Shown here: piece by piece, positions 15,042 to 22,168 of the stretch
Layout of the letters: every line of letters begins with the position of its first letter
Numbering within the stretch: position 1 is the first letter of the stretch
NCBI RefSeq assembly: GCF_016921115.1
Contig: NZ_JAFFZS010000056.1
Span: 1-32,602 of the forward strand
DNA length: 32,602 bases
Direction: 5' to 3'
Source: Streptomyces actuosus
GTDB taxonomy: Bacteria; Actinomycetota; Actinomycetes; Streptomycetales; Streptomycetaceae
Translations under genes and position numbers: made by a program
The notes under the pieces: model-generated
The model's database searches: none
Seen by the model: only the letters and a program-made list of their open reading frames with translations
What the model was told of the DNA's origin: nothing

Positions 15042-15059
15042 GGCCACGCGTACGTGGCC
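15042..15059. other. Perfect short hairpin
   Basis: GGCCACG (15042-15048) and CGTGGCC (15053-15059) pair around CGTA. It lies between the GntR promoter and the strong terminator at 15071, and could be a second terminator stem. The DNA from 14884 to 15041 shows no gene. Confidence 0.35.
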
Positions 15060-15070
15060 CGAACACGAGG

Positions 15071-15106
15071 GGGCCCGGCAGGCTGTCGGCACAGCCTGCC
15101 GGGCCC
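15071..15106 (-). terminator. Strong 16-bp stem terminator of the importer operon
   Basis: GGGCCCGGCAGGCTGT (15071-15086) and ACAGCCTGCCGGGCCC (15091-15106) are perfectly complementary around a 4-nt loop, CGGC. It lies 55 bp beyond the binding-protein stop and separates the importer operon from the GntR gene on the same strand. Confidence 0.85.
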
Positions 15107-15161
15107 TTCTCGGGGGTTGCGTCCAGTCCTCGGCCGGGTGCAGCGACACGACCGAGGCACT

Positions 15162-16139
15162 CTACTGGAGCCAGGCGTCCACCTTGTCGCGGTTGGCCTC
15201 GACCCACTTCTTCGCCGCGGCCTCGGCAGTCATCTTGTCCTCCGCTATGTACTTCGCCACCGCGTTCTGGTCGTCGTTCGTCCAGTTGAAGTTCTTCACC
15301 AGGTCATACGCCGGACTGCCCGACCCGGCGAACTTCGCACTGACGATCTTGTCCAGCTTGTACACCGGGTAGTCGCAGGCGACCTTCTCGGTGTCGGTGT
15401 CGCAGCCCTCCTTGTAGTCAGGCAGCTCTACCTTCTCGAGTGGCACCTCGGACATGAACCACTGCGGCTCGTAGAAGTAGCCGATCACCCATTCCTTGTT
15501 CTTCTCCGCCTTGCGGAAGGCCTGGATGAGGGCGGTCTCGCTGCCCGCGTACACGACCTTGTAGTCCAGTGTGAGGTTCTTGACCAGCGCTTCGTCGTTG
15601 GTGACGAACGAGGGGTCGCCGTCGAGGAGTTGGCCCTTGCCACCGGACTCGGACGTCTTGAACTCGGCCGCGTACTTGTTGAGGTTGTGCCAGTCGAGGA
15701 TGTCCGGGTGCGCCTTGACCAGCCACGGCGGCACGTACCAGCCGATGAGGCCTTCGTTGCCGGTCGGGCCGGCGTCGACGGCGGTCTTCTGATCGGTGAT
15801 GTACTTCTTCTTCAAGTCGTCGTGGCCCCAGTTCTCGACGACGGCGTCGACCTCGCCCGTCCCGAAGCCCTGCCAGGCGATCTCTTCCTTCAGGTTCTTC
15901 TTGGTGACCTTGCAACCGAGGTCCTTCTCCGCGACGTAGGCGATGACGGCCGCGTTGGCCTCGTACCCCACCCACGGGTTGACCGCGAGGTTGAAGGTGC
16001 CGCACTTGCCGGTGCTGCCCGAACCGCCGGCCTCCGAGGAGCTGTCACCGACCTTCGCGCCGCCGCAGGCGGTGAGGGTGAGGCCGAGGACCGCTATGCC
16101 GGCCGCGCCGACTCTCCATTGTCTTGCTTGCCTTGCCAT
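15162..16139 (-). CDS. opuAC: Glycine betaine-type ABC transporter substrate-binding lipoprotein
   Basis: A 325-residue exported lipoprotein. The signal peptide (residues 1-24) ends in the lipobox LTLTAC with Cys25 as lipid anchor, followed by a Gly/Ser linker. The mature part belongs to the OpuAC/ProX fold: FNLAVNPWVGYEANAAVIAY, WQGFGTGEVDAVVENWGHDD, GLIGWYVPPWLVKAHPDILD and WVIGYFYEPQWFMSEV. Its repeated Trp and Tyr residues suit an aromatic cage for a quaternary amine. It captures betaine, choline or a related compound outside the membrane and delivers it to the permease encoded upstream (13 bp gap). A strong hairpin follows. The exact ligand cannot be told from sequence; the island suggests glycine betaine or choline for catabolism. 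Confidence 0.92.
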   Translation of the reverse strand: MARQARQWRVGAAGIAVLGLTLTACGGAKVGDSSSEAGGSGSTGKCGTFNLAVNPWVGYEANAAVIAYVAEKDLGCKVTKKNLKEEIAWQGFGTGEVDAVVENWGHDDLKKKYITDQKTAVDAGPTGNEGLIGWYVPPWLVKAHPDILDWHNLNKYAAEFKTSESGGKGQLLDGDPSFVTNDEALVKNLTLDYKVVYAGSETALIQAFRKAEKNKEWVIGYFYEPQWFMSEVPLEKVELPDYKEGCDTDTEKVACDYPVYKLDKIVSAKFAGSGSPAYDLVKNFNWTNDDQNAVAKYIAEDKMTAEAAAKKWVEANRDKVDAWLQ

Positions 16140-16152
16140 GGTCAGTTGCTCC

Positions 16153-18162
16153 TTACGCGCTGGTACGTCGCGCCGCTGCCTGAGTGATCCGGTCGAACAT
16201 GACTCCGAGAAGGACGATGGCGAGCCCTGCGGCGAGCCCCTTCCCGTACAGCTGTCCCTGCGAGAAGCCGGCCACGACGTCGTAGCCGAGGGCGCCCGCG
16301 CCTACCAGGCCGCCCACAACAACCATCGACAGCACGTAGATCAGGCCCTGGTTGGTCGCCAGAGTCAGAGCGCCCCGCGCCATCGGCAGTTGAACCTTGG
16401 TGATGATCTGCCAGGTGCTGCACCCAGCAGAGGTGGCCGCCTCCACGGTGGTCGCGGGCACGTTCCGCACGCCGTCCGCGATGATCTTCATGGCGACGGG
16501 AGCCGCATAGACCACGGCGGCGACGATCGCGGTGAAGCGGGTCGCACCGAACAGCGCGAGGAAGGGCACGAGGTAGACGAACGGCGGCATGACCTGTGCT
16601 GCGTCCAGGCTCGGCCGCAGCAACCGGTCCACCAGCGCACTGCGTCCCATCCACACTCCGATGACGACACCGAGCAGCATCACGAGCACGGTCGCGACGA
16701 GGGTCGACGCCAGCGTCGTCATGCTGTCCGACCACACACCGGTGCCGAGCAACAGAGCCACGCACACGGCGGTGGTGACCCCGGCGCGCCAGCCGCCGAG
16801 CACGACGCCGAGCCCGATCAGTGCCGCGCCGACGAGCCACCACGGGGAGTCGGTGAGCAATGCCTGGAACGGGTTGAGCAGACCGTTGGTGATGGCGTCC
16901 CGGAAGGCGTTGCTGATGCCCGAGAGGTTGTCCTGCACCCAGGTGGTCACGCTGTCCGCCGTGCTCGAGACGGCATCGCCGGTGCCTCCCTCGCCGGGGA
17001 ACTCCGCTGCCCACAGATAGGTGTGGGAGAGGTACACCAGGACCGCCGTGACCACCGCGCCTGCCGCCAGCAGCGGACGTCGCCGGGACAGGAAGCGGTT
17101 CTTCGAACGCCGGGCGGCCTCCTCGCGTGCGCTCGCCGCGGTGGTGACCCGGTCCAGCACGATGGCCATGACGACGATGGCCAGACCGGCGTTGAAAGCC
17201 ACGCCGACATCGAGTGTCTGGAGTGCCTGGATGACCGTCTTGCCGAGCCCGGGCGCGTCGATCAGGGCGGCGATGGTCACCATGGCCAGGGCAGCCATGA
17301 TGGTCTGGTTCACGCCCATCACCACGGTCCGCTTGGACATCGGCAGCAGCACCTTCGTCAAGGTCTGCCGTCGGGTGGCGCCCAGCGAGTCGGCCGCCTC
17401 GACCGTAGTCTGCGGCACGGAGCGGATGGCGTGCGCGGTGATGCGAATCGCGGGCGGCGCCGAGTAGATCAGCGTGGCGATGGTGGCGGACGCCGGGCCG
17501 ATGAGGAAGAACAGGGTCAGCGGGGCCAGGTAGACGAAGGTCGGCATCGTCTGCATGAAGTCCAGGAAGGGCGTGATGATCCGGTTGAACCGGTCGGACA
17601 GCCCCGCCCACACGCCCAGCGGGATCGCGAACAGCAGCGCCACGAACACGGCGGACAGCGTGAGCGCCAGGGTGTCCATGCTCTCCTGCCACAGGCCCTG
17701 CAGGCCCAGGAAGGTGAAGCCGGCCACCGCCAGCAGCGCGACTCTCCCGTTGCCCACGGCCCAGGAGACACAGCCCGCGATACCGACGACACCGAGCCAG
17801 CCGATCTGCGGGACGGGGCGGTCGGCGGAGGGCTGGGAGATCAATTCCTGCACGAACGTCACCAGAGAGTCGATGACCAGGCGCACCTCGTTGAAGAAGT
17901 ACAGGAAGAGCGGGTTGGAGTTGCGGTTGGCGCCGATCGAGTCGTTGGCATCGTTGAACCACCGGTGCAGATCGGTCAGGTCCGCCGCCGCCAGGGCAAG
18001 GGTCTGCCTTCCGCGCAGCACGAGGAACAGCACCACCCAGACGACGAAGATCGCGGCCACCATCATGGACCGGTCGACCTCGCGCACCCTCTTGACGGGA
18101 GCGGCTTGCTCCACGGCCGTCCCCTTCTCCGGTCTCTCCGTTTCCTGCACGGTGGCGGTCAT
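16153..18162 (-). CDS. Fused double-domain betaine ABC transporter permease
   Basis: A 669-residue membrane protein made of two ProW/OpuAB-type permease domains in tandem. Each half has its own coupling (EAA) loop: EAADSLGATRRQTLTKVLLP in the first half and EAATSAGCSTWQIITKVQLP in the second. Each also has a matching run of helices and a MPTFVYLAPL / MPPFVYLVPF segment. One polypeptide therefore supplies both membrane halves of the importer, where most systems use a homodimer of about 280-residue subunits. The ATG at 18162 overlaps the ATPase stop (ATGA); an adjacent GTG at 18165 is an alternative. Expression is with the ATPase and binding protein. Confidence 0.92.
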   Translation of the reverse strand: MTATVQETERPEKGTAVEQAAPVKRVREVDRSMMVAAIFVVWVVLFLVLRGRQTLALAAADLTDLHRWFNDANDSIGANRNSNPLFLYFFNEVRLVIDSLVTFVQELISQPSADRPVPQIGWLGVVGIAGCVSWAVGNGRVALLAVAGFTFLGLQGLWQESMDTLALTLSAVFVALLFAIPLGVWAGLSDRFNRIITPFLDFMQTMPTFVYLAPLTLFFLIGPASATIATLIYSAPPAIRITAHAIRSVPQTTVEAADSLGATRRQTLTKVLLPMSKRTVVMGVNQTIMAALAMVTIAALIDAPGLGKTVIQALQTLDVGVAFNAGLAIVVMAIVLDRVTTAASAREEAARRSKNRFLSRRRPLLAAGAVVTAVLVYLSHTYLWAAEFPGEGGTGDAVSSTADSVTTWVQDNLSGISNAFRDAITNGLLNPFQALLTDSPWWLVGAALIGLGVVLGGWRAGVTTAVCVALLLGTGVWSDSMTTLASTLVATVLVMLLGVVIGVWMGRSALVDRLLRPSLDAAQVMPPFVYLVPFLALFGATRFTAIVAAVVYAAPVAMKIIADGVRNVPATTVEAATSAGCSTWQIITKVQLPMARGALTLATNQGLIYVLSMVVVGGLVGAGALGYDVVAGFSQGQLYGKGLAAGLAIVLLGVMFDRITQAAARRTSA

Positions 18163-19259
18163 CACGCGCCGCCTTCCGGCCCGGCGACCACGGCGAGGAT
18201 CTCCTCGTCGCCGACAACGCCGAGCAACTTGCCGTTCTCGACGACCTTGACCGGCTTGTCGGCCGCGAGCACCGCGCGGGTGGCGCTCTTCACCACGACG
18301 TCCGGGCCCAGCTCGGGACCGTCCAGCGCGTCGCCGTCCGCCGGCGCGCGCATGATCCAGCGCAGGGTGAGCACGTCACCGCGCGGCACGTCCTTGACGA
18401 ACTCGCGCACGTAGTCGTCCGCCGGGGCGCCCACCAGCTCGTCGCCGGTGCCGCACTGAACCGTCCTGCCGTCGCGCATGATCAGGATGCGATCGCCCAA
18501 CTTGAGGGCCTCGGAGAGATCGTGGGTGATGAACACCATCGTCTTCCCGACCTCGTTGTGCAGGCGGATGACCTCGTTCTGCATGTCGCGGCGGATCAGC
18601 GGGTCGAGCGCCGAGAACGGCTCGTCGAAGAAGAGCACATCCGGATCACCGGCCAGCGCCCGGGCCAGACCGACGCGCTGCTGCATACCACCGGACAACT
18701 GGTCGGGATAGGAGTTCTCGTAGCCCGCGAGGCCGACCAGGTCGACGACCTCATGGGCTCGTTCGGCGCGCTCGGCCTTGCCCATGCCTCGGATCTCCAG
18801 ACCGAACGCCACGTTGTCGACGACGCGGCGGTGGGGCAGCAGACCGAAGTGCTGGAAGACCATGGAGAACTTCCGGCGCCGCAATTCGCGCAGATGTCTG
18901 TCGTCCGCGCCGCGGATGTCCTCGCCCTCGAAAACGACCTCCCCGGCGGTGGGTTCGATCAGCCGGGTCAGACATCGCACCAGCGTGGACTTGCCGGAAC
19001 CGGACAGGCCCATGACGACGAAGACCTCGCCGGGCGAGACGTCGAAGTGGACGTCGCGTACGGCTGCGGTGCATCCGGTGCGGTCCATGAGTTCGCGGCG
19101 GGTGAGCCCGCACAACTCCTCGGAGTTCGGGACCTGGTCGGCCTTCGGCCCGAACACCTTCCACAGCCTCCGTACGGATATGACCGGGGTGGAGCCCGAG
19201 TCCTGGGGCGTGCCGCTCCGCTGCGACACCTCGGTCTGTGTGGTCACGTTCGACCTCAT
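18162..19259 (-). CDS. opuAA: Glycine betaine-type ABC transporter ATP-binding protein
   Basis: A 365-residue ATPase of the ProV/OpuAA type. The extended N-terminus contains the family's GLTRRELMDRTGCTAAVRDV helix. Then come Walker A GLSGSGKST (84-92), Q-loop Gln136, signature LSGGMQQ (188-194), Walker B VLFFDEP (208-214) and switch His246 (FITHDLSEAL). The C-terminus carries one CBS-like stretch (PVKVVENGKLLGVVGDEEIL) where ProV has a pair, so salt or ligand sensing may be reduced. The ATG at 19259 follows the aldehyde dehydrogenase pseudogene by 8 bp; the long upstream frame is a read-through of that remnant. No clear ribosome site is visible, so translation may once have been coupled to the upstream gene. 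Confidence 0.93.
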   Translation of the reverse strand: MRSNVTTQTEVSQRSGTPQDSGSTPVISVRRLWKVFGPKADQVPNSEELCGLTRRELMDRTGCTAAVRDVHFDVSPGEVFVVMGLSGSGKSTLVRCLTRLIEPTAGEVVFEGEDIRGADDRHLRELRRRKFSMVFQHFGLLPHRRVVDNVAFGLEIRGMGKAERAERAHEVVDLVGLAGYENSYPDQLSGGMQQRVGLARALAGDPDVLFFDEPFSALDPLIRRDMQNEVIRLHNEVGKTMVFITHDLSEALKLGDRILIMRDGRTVQCGTGDELVGAPADDYVREFVKDVPRGDVLTLRWIMRAPADGDALDGPELGPDVVVKSATRAVLAADKPVKVVENGKLLGVVGDEEILAVVAGPEGGA

Positions 19260-19267
19260 TTCGGCAT

Positions 19268-19761
19268 TCAGCCGCGGAACCAGTAGTGCGGCCGAGGTTG
19301 GATGTTCTGCCAGATGTGCTTGGGCTCTCGGTACTCGTTCAGGCCGGTCGGTCCCAGCTCCCGGCCCACCCCCGAGTGCTCGAAGCCACACCGTTCCGCC
19401 TGCGGCGCATAGGGGTGGTGGTCGGTGATCCACACCGTGTCGTGACGCAACCGCCGGGCGACCGCCGGGCTTCGGCGGCGTCCTGCGTCCACACGGCTCC
19501 GGCGAGTCCGTACTCGGTGTCGTTGGCGACGCGTACGGCGTCGTCCTCGTCGGTGAAGCGCTCCACGGTGAGGGCCCGAACGGCTTTCGGCCAGTGCCCT
19601 TCGGCGAAGGCGCGGCGAGCCGCGGCGGTCGCCGCCTCGGCGTCGGCACGTGTCCCTTCCGAAACGGTCGCCGCGGGCCTTCCGCCAGCGGGACATCGGA
19701 TGTCCCGGTGCCCACCGGCCACCGGGTCCCGCCGTTCGCCGTCATCGTGCAGGTCTGCCAC
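19268..19761 (-). pseudogene. Betaine aldehyde dehydrogenase remnant with large internal deletion
   Basis: The start (VADLHDDGERRDPVAGGHRD, then RADAEAATAAARRAFAEGHWPK) matches the first 55-60 residues of an aldehyde dehydrogenase. It then jumps directly to LTVERFTDEDDAVRVANDTE and YGLAGAVWTQD, and after a frameshift to HDTVWITDHHPYAPQAE and GVGRELGPTGLNEYREPKHI. Compared with the intact BetB at 28932-30425, about 335 residues are gone, including the equivalents of Asn151, Glu249 and Cys283. The C-terminal end is very like BetB. It cannot be an active dehydrogenase. It heads the importer operon and has an operator-like site upstream at 19787. Confidence 0.9.
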
Positions 19762-19786
19762 GCGCCGAGCCTTTCAACCGAGATTC

Positions 19787-19803
19787 GTTGCGCATAGTGC
19801 ACT
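19787..19803 (-). promoter_or_regulatory. Operator-like site before the importer operon
   Basis: The plus strand reads GTTGC, seven bases (GCATAGT), then GCACT. The left arm matches the island consensus GTTGC-N7-GCAAC fully and the right arm in three of five positions. It lies 26 bp upstream of the remnant's GTG start and probably controls the importer genes downstream. Confidence 0.45.
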
Positions 19804-19960
19804 CAATTGCTTGTGGTGAAACACCCTGGCGAATGCCCAGACAGACGTCAAGAGGTTGGCGGATCGCGATTTCGCAAGGGGCCCACCGCCCCCATCCCCT
19901 CCGCCAAGGCCCCCTCCGAGCCCAGCGCTGTGGTGTATTGCTCACCGCGTTGTGCGGCAT

Positions 19961-20483
19961 GCGCAGAACGAAATCCGCATCCTGCGCCCGCTCGGCCTCG
20001 ACCAGACGCGGTGGATGGGCACCGCGCCCACCCCGCCCCGGCCGCACGCCCACGCCTACCAGCTGTTCGGCCCCGCTTCCCGGGTGGACGTCACCGATCA
20101 GATACCGGTGGATCACGAGAACCTTTCATGGGTCACGACCGCGCGGGACGCAAACCGCTTCCAGCGGGCGCTGCTCGCGGGCCGCCCGCTGTCGGCACGG
20201 CAGCCGGCCGAGACGAAGCAGACCGTCCCCGTGAGCGCGGAGGTCAAACAGCTGTGATCCGGCGGCTGTTACGGGCTCGGACTGGTCGAACGACCCCTGA
20301 GCTGCGGAGGAACCTATTGCAGCCGTGAGGGTGGGGACGGCGGCCACATCATCCACAACGGCGTCACCGACGGCGGACAGGCGAAGCGCCGTGGTCTCCA
20401 TGCCCGAGGCGCGCGGCGACGCCCTGGAGCACACGGTGGACCGGGACAACGCGGCCGGCGCGCTGATCGACCACGCACTGTGC
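19961..20483 (+). pseudogene. Serine hydrolase (D-Ala-D-Ala carboxypeptidase/beta-lactamase family) remnant
   Basis: The plus strand reads RILRPLGLDQTRWMGTAPTP, then VDVTDQIPVDHENLSWVTTA, RDANRFQRALLAGRPLSARQ and KQTVPVSAEVKQL. This is the C-terminal half of secreted Streptomyces D-Ala-D-Ala carboxypeptidase-like serine hydrolases. A TGA at 20264-20266 interrupts it where the family has Trp (KQLWPGG), and homology continues past the stop as GGCYGLGLVERPLSCGGTYC and EGGDGGHI. A frameshift near 20375 then leads to SAVVSMPEARGDALEHTVDR and DNAAGALIDHALC. The N-terminal half with the SxxK nucleophile is absent. It is unrelated to betaine metabolism and marks insertion or decay at this junction. 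Confidence 0.8.
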
Positions 20484-20714
20484 GCCGAGGCGGCCTGTGG
20501 GCCCCCGCGCCCCGTAAGCGGAGTGCGTCGACGACTGGGACTCCTACTGGTGGCCCCCTCATGCCGCTGGGGCACTTGCGGGTGTGAGCCCTGAGCAGCC
20601 GGGGCGAGCTGGATGGTGTTCACCGGCTTCCGCAGGCGTACGGGCTTGGGCTTGTCGGCGCTCTTCTCGACCGGTTCGACGGGGTGTGGCGACGTGCGGG
20701 GTGGTCGGGGAGGG

Positions 20715-21110
20715 GGTGAGGCGGCGGACCGTGAGGGTGATGAAGGTCCAGGTGGATTGGGCCTCGCTGTGGGAGACGGGCCGCTCGTGGTCGCGCACGC
20801 TTCTACGTACTCTCATGATCCACGCGATCGCCCGCTCGACACGCCATCTCTTCGCGAGGACGGCGAAGCCGTCCTGGTCCTTGCGACCCGGCCCCGTCTT
20901 GAGGGTGATGCCGAGGAAGGTGTGGGACCAGTCGACGAGGGTTCCGCCGAAGGCGGAGTCCGCCCCGGCGACGGCGAGTTGGGGATGGGCCAGGCGCAGG
21001 CGGAACAGTTGGTCGCGGGCGGGGAGGCTTGGCACGGAGAGACCTTGGAGACCATGACGGCCAAGGCCATGCCGCGAACGACACGAACAGGCGTCCACCC
21101 TCCGAGGTAA
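20715..21110 (-). pseudogene. IS5-family transposase remnant
   Basis: The minus strand encodes ADSAFGGTLVDWSHTFLGIT, then GFAVLAKRWRVERAIAWIMR and VRRSVRDHERPVSHSEA. This matches the end of IS5-type DDE transposases (ADGGYAG..., VLPRRWVVERTFAWL, RRLARDYE), including the conserved Arg-Trp-x-Val-Glu-Arg segment that holds the catalytic Glu. Upstream homology (MALAVMVSKVS, RDQLFRLRLAHPQ) is scattered over different frames. No complete open frame or start is present, so it is inactive. It fills the space upstream of the second IclR gene. Confidence 0.75.
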
Positions 21111-21281
21111 GGCCCCGGACCCGCCGCAGAACCGGTTGCCGATCGGGTGGGTCAGCAGCGCCGGCATGTGAAGGGAAACACTCCATGGCCTGTTCGCCGA
21201 CGCACTACCGGCGGAACCGCCGCCGAGATGAGGAAAGCCGCGACGCTTCCCCCGACAAAACCTATAGAGTATCATTGTATG

Positions 21282-21310
21282 CACCAAGTTGCGAAAAACG
21301 CAACTGTCAA
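21282..21310 (-). promoter_or_regulatory. Perfect operator in a minus-strand promoter facing an IS remnant
   Basis: AGTTGCG (21287-21293), five A, and CGCAACT (21299-21305) form a perfect palindrome that includes GTTGC-N7-GCAAC at 21288-21304. On the minus strand TTGACA (21310-21305) abuts the operator, and TTGGTG follows exactly 17 bp later; a better -10, TACAAT, lies a little further on. The region is AT-rich compared with its surroundings. No intact gene lies downstream on that strand. Confidence 0.7.
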
Positions 21311-21333
21311 GATTCTCGTTTCGCCATTGTTAC

Positions 21334-21379
21334 TTGCAGTGGCGTTGTTTATTGTGGGTATAGTTGCGTTGTGAGCAAC
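21334..21379 (+). promoter_or_regulatory. Leaderless promoter and start-codon operator of the second IclR gene
   Basis: TATAGT at 21359-21364 is a good -10 and is followed by 6 nt and the GTG start at 21371. TTGCAG at 21334-21339 is a possible -35 (19-bp spacer). The stretch 21363-21379 reads GTTGCGTTGTGAGCAAC, a perfect GTTGC-N7-GCAAC repeat that spans the start codon, as for the first IclR gene. No ribosome site is seen. Confidence 0.75.
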
Positions 21380-22168
21380 TACAACCTTTCAACCGAAACC
21401 TCGAATTCACACTCTGGCGGCGTGCAGTCGGTGGACCGCGCGATCAGCGTCCTGGAGATCCTGGCTCAGCGCGGCGAGGCGGGCGTCAGTGAGGTGGCGG
21501 GCGAGATTGATGTTCACAAGTCCACCGCCTTCCGTCTGCTCGGCGCCCTGGAGGCGCGCGGTCTGGTGGAGCAGGCGGGCGAGCGCGGCAAGTACCGCCT
21601 CGGCTTCGGCATCGTACGTCTGGCCGGCGCGGTCACGGGACGCATCGACATCACCCAGCAGGGTCGCCCGGTCTGCGAGGACCTCGCCGAGGAGATCGGC
21701 GAGACCGTCAACATCGCCGTACTGCAGGAGCACTACGCGGTCAACCTGTACCAAGTGCGCGGCCCCGGGGCTGTCACCGCCCAGAACTGGGTCGGCCAAC
21801 TGACCCCGTTGCACGCCACCTCGAGCGGCAAGGTCCTGCTGGCCCATCTGCCCACCAAGGAACGCACCGCGCTGGTGACCCAGTCCGAGATGAAGAAGGT
21901 CACCTCGCACACCATCACCGCGAAGACGAAGCTCGAGAAGAACCTCGCCGAGGTTCGGGAGCGCGGCTACGCCTGGGCCATGGAGGAACTGGAGCTGGGA
22001 CTTCACGCCATCGCTGCTCCCATTCGGGATCGAGACGGAGAGGTCGTCGCGGCGGTGAGCGCCTCCGGGCCCTCGTACCGGCTCACCGAGGAGCGCCTGC
22101 ACGAGCTTGCTCCGGTGCTGGTCAAGGGCGCTGAGAAGATCAGCCACCGGATGGGCTACCTGGGCTGA
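21371..22168 (+). CDS. IclR-family transcriptional regulator (second copy)
   Basis: A 265-residue regulator with the winged HTH GVQSVDRAISVLEILAQRGE, SEVAGEIDVHKSTAFRLLGA, GLVEQAGERGKYRLG, and an effector domain with HATSSGKVLLAHL and MEELELGLHAIAAPI. It is nearly the twin of the protein at 2982-3779: same length, same recognition helix, and differences mostly at the N-terminus and in surface positions. The GTG start is supported by the equal length and by the shared leaderless layout. Two perfect operators lie upstream 75 bp apart, suggesting looping or cooperative autoregulation. Its 3' end overlaps the convergent Rieske oxygenase by 29 bp. Identical recognition helices imply that both copies can bind the same sites. 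Confidence 0.92.
   Translation: MSNYNLSTETSNSHSGGVQSVDRAISVLEILAQRGEAGVSEVAGEIDVHKSTAFRLLGALEARGLVEQAGERGKYRLGFGIVRLAGAVTGRIDITQQGRPVCEDLAEEIGETVNIAVLQEHYAVNLYQVRGPGAVTAQNWVGQLTPLHATSSGKVLLAHLPTKERTALVTQSEMKKVTSHTITAKTKLEKNLAEVRERGYAWAMEELELGLHAIAAPIRDRDGEVVAAVSASGPSYRLTEERLHELAPVLVKGAEKISHRMGYLG

Noticed and set aside
15943..18414. 823-codon plus-strand frame over the permease
   Set aside because: Its Gly/His/Gln/Arg-rich translation is the complement of hydrophobic membrane codons and has no domain.
18162..19802. Single 546-residue ATPase starting at 19802
   Set aside because: The upstream part mixes frames of the aldehyde dehydrogenase remnant. ABC homology starts after 19259.
21147..21374. 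75-residue small membrane protein upstream of the second IclR gene
   Set aside because: Its hydrophobic end is the AT-rich promoter and operator DNA; no ribosome site and no conserved N-terminus.
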